Below, in pieces: positions 40,036 through 53,780 of a DNA stretch of 64,000 nt; position 1 is the stretch's first letter; every line of letters begins with the position of its first letter. Origin of the DNA: Ustulina deusta (Eukaryota; Ascomycota; Sordariomycetes; Xylariales; Xylariaceae). The translations under genes and the position numbers were made by a program. The stretch spans positions 2,214,012-2,278,011 of the forward strand of contig JAJNNX010000003.1 in assembly GCA_023159155.1 (NCBI GenBank). The letters run 5' to 3'. The notes beneath the pieces are model-generated. The model did no database searches and was not told the DNA's origin. It was given only the letters and a program-made list of their open reading frames with translations.

Positions 40036-40692
40036 GCTGGTATAAAAAGTGTTTTTTATAATGTTTTATGTCTTTTTATTAATATAGCTACTATATAGCT
40101 TAATTAAGTGATTATTTACATAATTTATTTATATTACTTTAATATATAAATAAATATTATATAAAAATAAAAATAAGGCCTATAAATTATTAATATTTTT
40201 ATAAGGTTAATAGTGTTGTTTTTTTATAATAATAAATAGTCCTGCTATTATTTTATATAGTAAATAAAGCAAGTCTTTAATAGAATCTATTTTTAATATA
40301 GATAAAAAAGGAATAGTAAGCAAAATAAAACTACACTAGAAATAAAGAAACTAAGTATATTTTTTTATCGGATTACATTTTCTGCTTTATCTAGACTAGC
40401 TTTGGAACTATGATTGCTGCTTTGTTTTTTATTTCCTTTATATTTTTTATTTCTAATTTATAAGACATTTCTAGCATCTTAAGCACACTCTCTACAAACT
40501 ATTTTTATATGCTTAGATATTTATTTAATATTATTATTATTTTTTAGTTATAATATAGTTATATATAAATAAAGCTGAAAATAAAAAGTAAAAAGAAAAT
40601 ATGATATATATTTACATTTGATTTAATTAAATTGATTTGCTGTGTTAGATTATTTAACGCGACTATTTTATAACTGCTGAGTTAATTTAAAC
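40036..40692. other. AT-rich block, moderately mutated
   Basis: AT-rich, but with more mixed-sequence patches than neighbouring blocks (for example 40370-40500). No gene, no repeat partner found. Confidence 0.4.
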
Positions 40693-40780
40693 AACAGTAT
40701 ATAAAAAATGTAAACTCGGCTAACCAGCGGTGCGCCGGCGAAACGCTGGTTAGCCGAGTTTACATTTTTTATATACTGTT
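40693..40780. repeat. Perfect 37-bp inverted repeat with 14-nt loop
   Basis: Arms 40693-40729 and 40744-40780 are exact reverse complements over 37 bases. The arms begin AACAGTATATAAAAAATG and include the GC-rich core CTCGGCTAACCAGCG. The loop (40730-40743) contains the 8-bp palindrome CGCCGGCG. The outer ends read CAGTATA/TATACTG. The flanks share only TTAAA, so no clear target duplication. It is probably a very short foldback/MITE-like insertion that arrived after, or escaped, RIP. Confidence 0.85.
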
Positions 40781-40962
40781 AAAATGCAGCATTCTTCCTA
40801 AACTTTCTTTTTTTTATTTAATTTATAGCACTATATAAAGCCCCCGGTATAATACTTTATATATTTACGTTTTAACTTTTTATTATTTTTATATATAAAT
40901 ATAGCTTAAATATAATTTATTTAATTTTTGATTTAGTTTTTAGTTATATTTAATTATTTATA
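40781..40962. other. Short AT-rich spacer
   Basis: AT-rich sequence between the hairpin and the GC-rich insert. Nothing recognisable apart from an unmutated patch 'AAAGCCCCCGGTATAATAC' near 40837. Confidence 0.4.
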
Positions 40963-41230
40963 GTTACGGTATGGTGGCTGGTGGCCGGCAGCGTGGCTGC
41001 AACCCACAAGCCACACAAACCGCAATCCTCAATTCCCAGGTCACATGACTTACACCTGGCCGGCACCTGGCAATTACCTAACAGCTGCCCACACCTCCCA
41101 CCAATCCACCCATAAAGAACCTGCAATGTACCCTTGTAAAATTAGCTTTCTTTTTTCTTCATACTTAGATTCTAATGCAAAGTTCGCTTTTGGAATGAAG
41201 CCTTGCCTTCTGTGATTGCCCAACGCGTAA
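40963..41230. mobile_element. GC-rich 268-bp insert, possible solo LTR or MITE
   Basis: A base-balanced, C-rich segment with sharp edges in AT-rich DNA. It starts GTTACGG and ends CGCGTAA, so TTACG/CGTAA are inverted at the ends, and it is flanked on both sides by TATTTATA (40955-40962 and 41231-41238). A TATA-like CCCATAAAGAACC is followed by a T/C-rich stretch, as in an LTR promoter and leader region. Alternatives are a solo LTR (ends TGTTACG...CGTAACA changed by mutation) or a MITE with an 8-bp target duplication. No coding capacity and no second copy in the window. Confidence 0.45.
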
Positions 41231-41238
41231 TATTTATA

Positions 41239-41589
41239 AACTTTTATATGTTCGATTAGTACGTATTTAAAGCGTTTTTATTTTTAATAAAGCATAGCAA
41301 ATTTAATATAACCCTGTTTTAATTTACTAGCTAATTACTATTATAGAATCTAATAATAAAATAAATAAATAAAACAAGTTATTATTTTTAGTTATATTAA
41401 TAAATAAACATATTATTATTTATTTTAAATAGCTTATAATTAGTGAATAAACTATTTTTATAAATATTATAATAAAAAGAAAACTTATTATAGCTTTAAT
41501 TTTAATATAAAATTGAAAACTAAAGCTAAAACTAATTATTTTATTAAATAAAAACTAATAGCTAGAGCTTAGTTATTAAAATTATAAAA
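41239..41589. other. AT-rich spacer
   Basis: AT-rich, nothing recognised. Confidence 0.4.
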
Positions 41590-41690
41590 AAAGCTTAAGC
41601 TAGATTTGAATTAATAACCGCACACAAAAAATATATATAAAAACTAGATATATAACTACTACGTTATTAAGCTATATATATTTATATATA
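41590..41690 (-). pseudogene. RIP-mutated tRNA-like or SINE-like sequence
   Basis: On the minus strand, from about 41676, the word TAGCTTAATAACGTAGTAG resembles an internal A box (TRGCNNAGYNGG) after C-to-T and G-to-A change. About 55 bases later GGTTATTAATTCAAATCTAG resembles a mutated B box (GGTTCGANTCC). A T-run at 41585-41591 follows, as in a pol III terminator. Clover-leaf pairing is too damaged to name an amino acid. Either a dead tRNA gene or the head of a tRNA-derived SINE. Confidence 0.3.
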
Positions 41691-41764
41691 ATATTATATA
41701 AAAATTAAATAATTAATGTAGCTAGCTTTTTTTTCAATAAAATCTTTATATATAAATTTAATTA

Positions 41765-41950
41765 GTTAATATATTATATAAGCTCGTTTTATATATAAGC
41801 TTGTTTTGCACTTTCTTAACAGTATTTTTATTTTAATTTTCTAGCAAAGCTATTTATTTTACTTTTATATAATCTTTTAAATATAAGTTATATAAACTAA
41901 TAAATTAGATTTTTAGAATTCTAACTAAAGAAAAAATCTAAATTAAAATA
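41765..41950. repeat. Foldback repeat family D, copy 4 (left part)
   Basis: Matches 16768-16945: 'AAGCTTGTTTTGCACTTTCT' and 'CTAATAAATTAGATTTTTAG' occur in the same order and spacing. After about 41950 it diverges, so the second arm is missing here. Confidence 0.5.
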
Positions 41951-42544
41951 AACGCGAGCTATAGCTTAGTTTTTAGTATAAACTAAAAAAAAGCTTAGAA
42001 AATATATTTAAATATTAAAAAAACTACGTAAAGTTAAAAGCTTTTCTAAATTAATTTTTATAAAACAAACAATTCTAATTAAATTTATATTTAAAATAAT
42101 AATTAAATTAGTAATCTTTAGGAAAGTAGTTAATAAAAATATATTAAAGGATATCTTACTAATAAAAATAATAGACCTGTTTAAGTTATTAATTATTATA
42201 GTAATAGAAAAAGTATTAGTTATTTTAATATAACGTAGCAGCTATTTACAATATATATATATATAAATATAACTAATTAAAAAATAATGTTAGTTATTTA
42301 TATATATAATTAATTAGTATTTACTAAAGTTAATAAAAAGTTTTTCTATGCTTGGCATTTTAATAAAGACTTATAAAGGGCTCAAATTAGCAACTTTAAA
42401 TAATAGTTTATGCCTTAGGTTAGGACAGGTCTATACTAAGTGGCTTATGTTTCTATAAGTAGGACTTTATATATAGATATATTAGATTTTTTATTATTCT
42501 ATTATATATCTACTCTTTTTAAATTTATTATTTTTATTTATATA
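41951..42544. other. AT-rich spacer with a less mutated patch
   Basis: AT-rich. A patch at about 42360-42470 has more mixed sequence, including 'CTTAGGTTAGGACAGG'. No gene or repeat partner recognised. Confidence 0.4.
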
Positions 42545-45500
42545 TATAATAGTTAGTATAGTCTTAGTAAGACCTATAAAAATTCTAGACCTATATAGTA
42601 ATAAAATAGGAAATCTATATATAGACTAACTTATAACTCTGCAGCTATATATATAGAATTTATATTTATTTATTCTATAAACTTTGACTTTTTTTTAATT
42701 TTTTTTTTTTAGTTTAGAATTTTTATTTATAATATAAATAAACTAGTTATAAAAACATTACTTAATTAATTATAATACTACTTTAAGTTTATTAATTATT
42801 TATTAATAAATATTTAATAAATATATATTTTTTATTTTATTATAATTAGTAAAATATAAAGAAATTTTTTTTTTAGTTATATATTTAATATAAAAAATTA
42901 TATATTTTATAATATAAACTTAACTTTAATATAATTTTAATAAAACTTTTAATTTTTATATTATTTAAAAACTAATAATTTATAAAAAACCTAACTTTAA
43001 ATATTTTTATTTTATTTTTAGTTTTTAAATATAGCTAGTTTTTTATTGTTAAATAATTTTAAAATTTTTTTATTTATAAAAAAAAAAAAAAAAAATTTTA
43101 TATTAAACTTGTTTATAAATATTTTAAACAAATTAATATTTAAAAAAAAATCTAAAAAAATAAAAAAGTAAAACTTAAAAAAATAAAATTTAAACCAGAA
43201 CTAAAACAACTTAAAATAAATAATATATTTAAAAATATATTAAAAAATATTAAAACTATATAAGTTTATAATTTTATATTAGTTTTAAAAGAACTTTTTT
43301 AATAAATAAATAAAATAAAGCGTTAACTTTTTACTATATTTATTTTAGTACTTTTAAAAAATAACTATAATTTAATAATAAAAAGTATATTTAAAAATAT
43401 TAATTTTAAACTTTTTAGTTTTATTATTTTATTTATTTTTTATTTTATTAGTTTATTTTTTAATATTTTAAACTTTATTTATATTAAAAAAACTAAAATA
43501 TAAAAAATTAATTTTAGCAAATTTATAAAAAATAAAACTTTATTTAATAATTAAGTTTATAAATTAATAAAAAAACTAAATAAAAATATTATTATATTTT
43601 AAACTAAAAATAACTAATTTTAATATATTATAAGCTAATTAATAAAATATATTAAAAAATTAATAAGAATATATTTTTATTTAATTAAAAAACTATTTAA
43701 TAATATTACTAAAATAATTTAAACTTTATTAATAATTTATTATAATTTTAAATAAATAGTTATTATTTATAAAATATTTTAAATTTATATATATAAAACT
43801 AATAAAAATATAAATTATAAAACTATTTTTATATAAACTTAAAAAAAAATTTTATAAAGCTTTTATAAATTTAAATATTTTTTATAAATTATTTATAAAT
43901 AAAATTATTAAATTAATATATAATATTAAATAAGCTTATGAAAATTATTAATAGATTAAATTTATAAACTTAACTAAACAAAAATTTAATTTAAATAATT
44001 AAGTTTTTAGTAAAGTTATTTATTAATTTTTAATAAACTTTAAAAGTTTTAAAATATTTATTTTAAAATAATTAAAACAATAAAACTTGTTTTATTTATA
44101 AAAAGAAATATATATATTAGCTAACTATTCTAACTAAAAGCTTAAAGTTTTAGGTGTTTAATTAATAAAAAAAATGTATAACAAAAATAATTGTAATAAT
44201 TTAAAAAATTAAAAAAAAGATTTTTATTAGAGTTTTATTTATTTTAGCTAAAATATTTATTTAATTATAAATTAATAGTATTAAAATAAAAGTTTTAGTT
44301 GTATATAATATTAAAACTTATATTCTTTTAATAATTAGTTATAAATTTATATAATAAATTAAATAATAATTAAAAATAAAAATAGTTTATTTAATTAAAC
44401 TTTAAAAACTTTATAACTACTAAAATAAAATAGTTAATAAAATCTATAAATCTTTAATATATATAATAAAAATTAATAATTAATAATTTAAAAACTAAAT
44501 ATTTTAAATTATTAATTTTAGTTATAATATTATTATTAGTATTAAATAGTTAATAAAACAAAATATTTTAATAAAAACTTAAAAATAATTAATATTTTAT
44601 AAAAAAAATAGATTTAAATTAATTAAGTAGTATTATAAAAAATTTTAAATATATAAAATTAATATTAAGTTTTTTATTTTTTTAGCTATTATATTTAAAA
44701 GTTTTTTTTTAAAAAAAAAATTCTAAAACTTTATTATTATTATAACTAAATTTTAATATAATATTAGAACTTAATAATAAAAAATATACTTTTAAACTTT
44801 ATTAATATTAAATATTTATATAATTTATTTTATTTAAAAAAAAGTTTATAAATAAACTATTAATTAGAAACTTTATTAAATAAAATATAAATTTAAATAT
44901 TATTTTTATTTTATTTATATTTAAATTTAAATTAATTATTAATAGAAAATATATATATTTAAAAAATAAAATTATATTAGTTTTAAATATTAGTAGTATT
45001 ATATTTCATTATTATAATACTATTTATTTTATAAAACTAAATATTACTAAAGTTTTTTATTAGTTATTATTTTTTTTAAACTTATAAAACAATATATTAA
45101 TAAAAAGTTTTACTATTTAGTTTACAAAAAAACCTATTTAGTAATAAGCTTTTATTAATATATAAATTTAAAATTTTTTAAATAAATTTATAAATATTTA
45201 TATAAATAATATTAAATTTATTATAAAAAAATAATTTATTGCTTATATTAAGCTAAATATTAAAAAAATATTAAAAAGTTTTATTTTAATATATTTATTA
45301 TTAATTATTTAAAAATAATTATAAAAACTAAAATAAAAATAAAAATTAATTCTATTAAAATTTAAGTAACCCTAAATTAAAATTTTAATAATTTTAAAAA
45401 TATTAAATTAAATTAATTATTTTTTAAGCTTTATAATTATATTTATATATTTATTTATTATATTAATAAAATTACTATTTTTTTTAAATTAATTATTAAA

Positions 45501-47540
45501 CAAAACAAGCTATTTATAATAAAACTAGAATAAAAATAAACTTTTAAATATATAAAACTATTAATATATAAAATATTTGTTTTAGCGTTTTTTAAGTTTA
45601 GTTAACTAATATAAATAAAAATAAAAATTTTATATAATATAACAAAAAAAGTTATTTAGTAATAATATAAATTTTAAAATATTACTACTTAAAACTTTTT
45701 AAAACTAAATTTTTTATAATAACTAATTATTAAGCTTTATTATATTTTTTAAATAAATAGATTTTATTAATATAATAAATATATTAAGCTAACTTTTAAT
45801 TAAACTTTAATATTATTTTTTAGTACTAACTAAAAAAAAAAAATATAATGACTAATATTTTATTAAAAAAAATAATAGAACTTTTTTTAATTAAAACTAA
45901 AAAAACTAAAAAAAAAATAATAATATTAATTCTTTTTAATAAAATATTAAGTTTTATATTAATTATAGATTTTTTATTTAATATTTTCTAAAAAGTTAAC
46001 TTAATAAACTTAATTAAACAAAAAAACTAGTTATAAAATCTAAAAAATAAAAATAAAAAGCTATATATATTTAAAGTTATTTTAAATAAGAATATTTTTT
46101 TATATAGTTTTAATTTAAAAAATTTATATATTTTTAATTATTATATATTAAAGTTAATATAAAATAATTAAAATATTAAAATAAAAATATTATTAGTTTT
46201 TTTTAAAATATAATTATAAATAATATATATATAGTTATTATAACTATAAAAAAACAAAATATTATAAAATAAAACTTTTAGTTTTATTTATTTATTATTT
46301 ATACTAGCTATAATATAACAATATATAATAATAAATAATAAAAATATAACTATATATAAATATTTATAAATAAGTTTAGGTATTTAATAATAACTTTATT
46401 TAGTAAAAAAATAAATATTATAAAATTATTAGCTATATAATACTATAAAAATTTATATAAATTTTTTAATATATTAAATATATAACTATTAAATAATATA
46501 AAACTATTTATTTTTAAGTTTATAGCAATAATTAATAGTTTTATAAGCATTAAGTACTGCTTTAGCAGTACTTACTATTTTTAGACTTAAAAAGTAATAA
46601 AATTAACTAATTAAAAACTAGATTAATAATTTTATTTTTATATTAATAAATATTAAAATAACTAAAATATTTATTTTTTTGTTTTAAATTTTATATATAA
46701 TTTTTTATAATATTTATTAATTAATATATTATTGCTAAAAATAGCAATAAAAATTAAAATATAAAACTTTTTAATAATAAATATTAATAAAACTATTATA
46801 AATTTTAATACTAAGCAATAAATGCTTAAATTAGTCTGTTAAACTTAAAATATTTAAAAAAATAGTATATAATATAGCAACTTTTATATAAAAATAATAT
46901 AAGCTATAAACTAAGAAAAAAAAAGCTTAATAAATTTTAAAATAAAATAAAAAGTTTTATAATATAAGTATTAATTATTAGATTAAACTTGCAATTAATT
47001 AAATTGTTTGAAATTTTAAAAAAATAAAAAACTTGTTTTATATTAACTAATTATAAAAAATAAAAAACTATAGTATTAAATTATTAAAAAAAATTTAATC
47101 TTAATAATATTTAATATATAATTCAAAATTTTTAAAATATACTAATTAATTTTAACTAATTTTATAAAATTATAAAAATAAATATATATAATAATAATTA
47201 ATAAATTTATAAATAATTATAAAAATAATAATAAAGCAATATAATATAAAAAAACTATATAAACTTAATATTATTAGTAATTTTAAATTAAAACTATATT
47301 TGAACTTTTAGTTTTAAAAAAAAATACTATAACAGTTAATATAGTTTTAGTAAAACTTATAAGAACTTTAGACTTATAGAGTAATAAAATAGAAAATTTA
47401 TGTACGGACTAACTTATAACTTTATAGCTATACATATAACATTTATATCTATTTATTTTATAAACTCTAATTTTTTTTCTTTTTTTTTAAGCTTAGAGTT
47501 TTTGTCTATAATATTAATAAACTAGCTATAAAAGTTTTAT
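42545..47540 (+). mobile_element. LTR retroelement family A, second degraded copy
   Basis: The 5' LTR 42545-42777 and a 3' LTR from 47328 are homologous to those at 34278 and 39799, and the interior is collinear with that copy with several deletions. The 3' LTR loses similarity at about 47540 (expected end GACTGATTGTGACA not found), so the element is clipped or interrupted at its right end and no target duplication can be checked. The sequence is more AT-rich than the 34278 copy. Confidence 0.65.
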
Positions 47541-49072
47541 TTTAGGATTAATTTAATAAGCTATTAGTATTAAAAAGATTATTGAATTAGTAAAAAATAT
47601 AAAAAAGTTTTTAAAACGTAGTGTAATAATTAATATATTTAAAAGTTTTAAAAAAACAATTATATATTATTTTTTAGTTAGTAATATTTTTGCTTTTTTG
47701 TTTAATAGTTATATTTCTAAGATTAAGCTAATGCTTAATTTTAAAATATAAAATATATTATAAAAAGTAAATATAGTAAGTTTTTTTGTTATAATAATTT
47801 GTTTAGTAAGAATTTTTTTTTTTATAAATATTTTAAATTCTTTTTTTTAATTATAATTTGTTTAAGATTAAGTTTTTTTTAGTTAAATAATTTACTTTTG
47901 TTTTAAATAATATATTATTTATGTTTTAAATTTAAAACTTAAACCTTTTTTAATAAATAATTAATATTTATTATATAAAATAATTTAGAAGATTTATTGT
48001 TTTTTTATTTTAAGTAGCAATATAAGGTTATATATTTTAGTTTATAATATTTTTAATAAACCTATTATTTTTGTAGCGTTTTATTTTAAAAAACTTATTA
48101 ATATTATAATTACTTTTTTAATAAATTAAATTTTTAGATCTAAAATCTAATATAAATAAAATAAAATTAATTTTATATTAAATATTTAAAATATTTTATA
48201 TAATAAAGCAAATATATAAATTAAATTATAAAAAATTAAATAGTTTAGATTAAAAGTTTTATATAATATTTGCTATATTATTATTATTACTGTTTTTATA
48301 TTTTAGATATATTGCTAATATTGCTTTTTTTGTTTTTCTTTTGCTGTTTTTTCTTTTGCTTTTTTTTTTTTTTTTGCGTTTTTTTTAGTTCTAAGTATAA
48401 GTTTTAACAGTTTACCTTAATATGTTTTATTTTTCTGTAGTATTTATAGTTCAATTTTTTAAATACTACTTTTTTTTTTTAAATTAGTTATTATTACTGT
48501 TTTTTTTTTTATAAAATTAAACTTAATTATTATTATTAGTATTTTTTTAGTACTAATTAGTCTGTTTAACCTATGTAAAATTTTTAATTTTTTATAATTA
48601 ATATTATGTTAGCTAAAATTAAGATTTTAGTTCTTACTAAAATTTAAAAAACTTAAGCCTAAGTTTTAAAATCTTTTTTAAAACTATAAATAAAATATAT
48701 TATAAAATAGTTTTTAAAAAGCTTATATTTAGGTTTTATTTTAGTATATTTTTTCTATATTGTTTTAATTTTATTTATTAGCTTTTAAATAATTATATTT
48801 TTTTTAATATTTATGTTGCTTTATTAAATCGCTAATAAAAAAATAATATAACTTTTTTTTGTTATATTTTTTATTTATTTATATAAATATTTTTTATTGT
48901 TTTAATACTATTTATTATTTAATTTTAAAAAATAAAAAGGTTATTTTTTATTAAAAAGATGCCTTATTTTTAAGTAGTTTTTTAAGCTACTATTTATAAT
49001 TATAAAATCTATTCTATTTTTTCTAAAAATCGCTTTATTATAAATTTATATAAATTATATATATTAATTATT
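47541..49072. other. RIP-degraded AT-rich block, unassigned
   Basis: AT-rich. It includes a T-rich, G-interrupted tract at 48316-48390. No gene. Confidence 0.45.
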
Positions 49073-49251
49073 TGTTATGCCTGGCATATTAGGACCGGTG
49101 CACACTCACTATATATATATACTATGTCCGCACCTACTTCGATAGAAAATCTTCTTTTTATAAGCTTTAGTCTTATAAGCTAACCTTACCGAATATATAA
49201 CTTATTTTTTTATATATTATATTTAACCTTATAAATTTTTTATTTATAATA
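49073..49251 (+). repeat. 5' LTR of the gypsy element
   Basis: Direct repeat of 56556-56734 with a preserved start TGTTATGCCTGGC; its last bases are mutated (TTATAATA for TTATGACA). Confidence 0.85.
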
Positions 49252-51869
49252 ATTTTAAAGCTTTTTTTTAAAGTTATTTATAATATATTTATATAATAGC
49301 TTCTAAAAAATTTAAACTATTAATTAAATTAATGTTTTTTAAAAAAAAACAAATTAGCTATAAATAGCTAATAAAACTATATTAATTTTTTTTTAAATAA
49401 AAATTAAAAATTAGAGCTTAATAGTAGTTTAATATTTAGTTACTAAAATAATAATAGTACTTTATAACTTAAAAATACTAACTAATTTTTATTATAATAA
49501 AATATTTAGTTTAAAATAAAACTTAAAAAAATAAATAAATAGCTAAAAAAATAAAAATAACTTATTTTTAAATCGAAAGGATTTTAACCTATAAGTATAT
49601 ATAAATTAATATTAAAATAGAAACCTAAAAAATATAAATATTAAAAAAAAGCTAGAGATCTAGAAAACTTTAAATTTTTTAATTTTTTAGATTTTTTTTA
49701 TACTTTTTACTTAAAATATAAAAGTTAGCACTAAAAACAATATAACTTTTTTAATTTTAGCCTATTATTTACTTTTTTATTTTTTTTATTATTATTTAAT
49801 AAATCGGATCTAAGTAGTTCTAACTATTAATTATTTTTTTATTATAAATACTATAATAATAATAAAAAATTAAATATTAATTTTAGTTATTTTTTAAAAT
49901 TTAAATATTTTTTATTTATTATATAGTTTATTTATAATTAATAAATTAAATGAATTAAAAAACTAAAATTTATATTTAAAAGTTTATAAAAAAAGTTCTA
50001 ATCAGCTTGGACTTAAATTATTTATATAGTTAATAAAATAAACTAAAATTATAAAAACTAGTATTAAGTTTTTTTAAAAAAAAAAGCGCGCTAGGATTAC
50101 TTTTTTTATAAATTTAATTAAAAAACTTTTGCTAACTAGACTAAAATTTTAATTTACTAATTAACTTTTTTTGTTATAAATATTAGCTAGTAATTAAAAA
50201 AAGCTTAATAATAAGCTAATTAAAACTTTAAAATATTTAATTAATATTTGTTCTAAATTAAGATTTAAAACAAATAATAAAATAATAATAAAAAAGCTAT
50301 ATTGTATTACTAAAAATTAACTAATCTATTTTAATAAAAAATTATAAATTTTAATAATTTATTATTTTAAAAAAAATTAGTAATAATAAATATAGTATAA
50401 TATTATTAAAAACTAATAATTTTTGTTTTTAAAACTATAAAGCTTTAATAAAAATTTTTATATTTAAATATTAACCGAACTAATACTAATAAACTTTAAA
50501 ATTAGTAATAATACTAAAGCTTTTTTAAGCAAAAATATTTTAATAATAAGGATTATTTTTATTAAAACTAAAAGTATTATAATATAGTTTGGAGCTAAAA
50601 TAATTATTAGTATTATAACTAGCTAAAACAACTTTATTTAAATTAGTAACTTTTTAATAATTATATATTTAAAAAATTATTATTTTTTAACTATTTTAGC
50701 TAATATATTTTTAATATATTTTAAAAATAGCTATAAAATAACTTTAATAATTATTTAAAATAAAATAATAATACTTAGGACTTTTTTTGTTTTAATTATA
50801 AAAAAATAAGTTATATTAGTTATAATTATAAAAAACCTAACTAGCAATATTTATTAAAAAATCAAAAATGTTAGATTTAAAAAACTTAATTAGATTAAAA
50901 ATAAAAAAATTTTACTATATTTTATTATTTATAAAAAAACAACTATTATTTGGATTAAGATTATTTATATAATTTTTTAGTATATTTTAATAAATATTTA
51001 AATAATAATTAAAAAAATAAAAAATAGTTTTAGTTTTAGCTATAAAGCTTAAGCTAAAACTATAGTTTTTTATATTTGTTTTGTATTAATTTTATATTTT
51101 ATATAATATTTATTTTATTAACTTAAAAAAACTTTTATTAAAAATATTTATTAATTCAGATTTTTATATTAAATATAATTATATTAATTATATTTTTGTT
51201 TTATATAATAAACTAAAAAAAGCTTTATTTTATATTTATATTTTATAATATGTTACTAAAAATAGATTTTTTAATTATAGCGCTTATTAGGTTACTTATA
51301 AACTTATTAATAGTTATAAAGTAATTTAAAAATTTTAGTATGCTTATATTGCTATTAATTAAAATAATCGGTTAGAAAAAAGTTTAGTGCTTTTTTTTTA
51401 AACTATACTAAAAAACTAAAAAATTATACTTAATTTGAGTTTAAATTGTTAGTTTTATAGCTTAAGGCCTAAATATTTTAAGTTAGTTATAATTTATTAA
51501 TTTGCTAGAGCTTATAAAAATAAGAAATATTGCTAAATTATTATATATTTTTTTAAACTTTTTTAGTTAAAAAAATCAAAAACTAAAAAAAATTATATTA
51601 GTTTTAAAGGTATTCTGCTAAAATTTTATAACTTAGCTAATTTTTTTAATATTAATAAAACTAATATTTTTTTATATTCTAAACAAAAAAATTTAGCAAT
51701 TAATTTATAAAATAATATTATAATACTTTATTATTTTATTTATTTATTAGCCCAGAACAAACTTAAAAAACTTTAAAAATAGTTTGTAAAAATAATAGTT
51801 AACAAAAAAATATAGAAATTTAAAAACTTAGCTAGGGCTTTTATTTTGTTTGTTTTTAAAAAAAATAAA

Positions 51870-52230
51870 AGTTTAAAACTATATATAAACTATAAAAAAC
51901 TTAATTATATTATATAAAAGAATTGCTATACTTTTTTTTTTATTTTAGAATTAATAAATAGATTTATATATACTAAAATATTTATTAAAATTAATCTTAA
52001 AAATATTTATTATTATATTTGAATTAAAAAAAAAATAATTAAAAAATAGCTTTTTATATATATTATAGCTATTATAAATTTTTAGTTATACTTATAGGTT
52101 TATATAATATTTTTACTACTTTTTAAAACTATATATATAAAATATTTAATAATATTTTAGATATATTTTATATTATATATTTAAATAATATTTTTATATT
52201 TTTTATAAATAAAAAATTTTATATAAAATA
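51870..52230 (+). pseudogene. Degraded gypsy reverse transcriptase domain
   Basis: Frame starting 51873 reads LKLYINYKKLN, matching the RT motif LRxCVDYRxLN. It continues with KINLKNIYYYI (family K/D-L-R-x-A-Y). After an A-run near 52025-52050 the frame shifts by one and reads KFLVILIGL (family F-x-V-M-P-F-G-L), then YLNNIFIF at about 52178-52201 in place of the catalytic YLDDILIF. The Asp-to-Asn changes and multiple stops follow from RIP and remove activity. Confidence 0.8.
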
Positions 52231-53399
52231 TATCTAAGAAATTATTAAAAAATTTTAAAATATTAAGCTATATGCTAAGCTTTTAAAATATTAGTTTTAC
52301 TAAAAAAAACTTAAATTTTTTAAATATATTATATTTAGTTAAAGTATTAAAATAAATCTTAATTATATTAATATAATTAAATAATAGCTATTTTTTAGTT
52401 TTTGTTATAAGTTGTAATAGTTTTTGGGGTTTTGTAACTTTTATTAGCGCTTTATTAAAGAGTATTTTTAAGTTGCTGCTTTTTTAACTTAATATTTAAA
52501 AACAAATGCAACTAGAACAAAAAAGAGTTAAATTTTTTTAAACCGTTTTATAATAAAAGTTTTTAAAAAGTTTTAAGATTTATTTAAAAAAACTATTCTT
52601 TTTATATATTTTAACTCTAAAAAGCAAATATTAATAAAAACCGATTTTTTTAAAGCAGCGCTAGTAAAAAACTTTTTTTAAAAAAATAGTTAAAATAAAT
52701 AGCGTTTTATTATGTTTTATTTTTATAAGTTTATTAATATAGAATCAAACTATAAAACTTTAAATTAAAAAATATTTATAATTATAAAATATTTTAAATA
52801 TTAGTAATATTATTTTTAAAAAAACAAATTATTAATTAAAGTATTAACTAATTATAATAATTTTTAAACGTTTATAAAAACTTTAAAGCTAAATACAAAG
52901 TAAGCTTATTAATATATATATTTAGTTTTTTTTTATTTTATTATTAGATATAAACAAAGCAAACAAAACAAAACTGATTTTTTATTATATTAACCTAATT
53001 ATATAAGCAATTTGCCCCAAAATATTAATTTTTTTTTAATACTAAAATGAAAAATTATAGTAATATAAACTAAGATTTCTAATAAGTACTTAAAAGTATT
53101 AGTAAGCAAAGTATATATTGCTTGACCCCCTAAAAAAAGGACTATTTTTATATAAGTAGTTATATATATATAGGTATAAATAACTATAAATAATAAGAAT
53201 TTTTAAAATCTAGATATATTATAAAGCTTATAAAATATAATTTAAAATATTTAATAAAAAAACCCCGAATATAAGTTGATTAAAAAGCATATTAATACTA
53301 AAAAGCTTATAAACTTTTAATAAATAATTAAAAAATCTTTTTTATATTATAAAAATAAAGTTTATATTTTTTTTAAAAAATCTATTTATTTTTAGCTTA

Positions 53400-53780
53400 T
53401 TGAATTATATTATAATAACTTATTAATAAGGCATTTTAGATAAAAACGCATGCTTAAACTATTATAGCGCAGGTTTTTCTAGCTAAAAATAAAAACAAAT
53501 ATTAATAATTATATAAATAGTTATATAATATACTTTAGATCAAAAGTAAAACATTACTAAAAATATAGCAAACTTAATATTTTATTTATATTTTTAGCTT
53601 TTATACAAAAACTATTTATAAACTTTATAATTGGACTGCTTTTAACTTTTTATAAAAACTACTAAATTAATTATATTTTAGTAATTATTAATAGATTTAC
53701 TAAGTTAATATATTTGTTTTTTATTAATACTAAAATAACTTTAATATAATTTACTACTTTATTTTATTAAAAAATTAAAT
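53400..53780 (+). pseudogene. Degraded gypsy integrase region
   Basis: Reads LLIRHFR, corresponding to the GHxG part of the integrase zinc region, followed further on by a TLxLD-like start and NRFTKL, corresponding to the core motif DRxTK. Stops interrupt throughout. The order after RT and RNase H supports the gypsy assignment. Confidence 0.65.
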
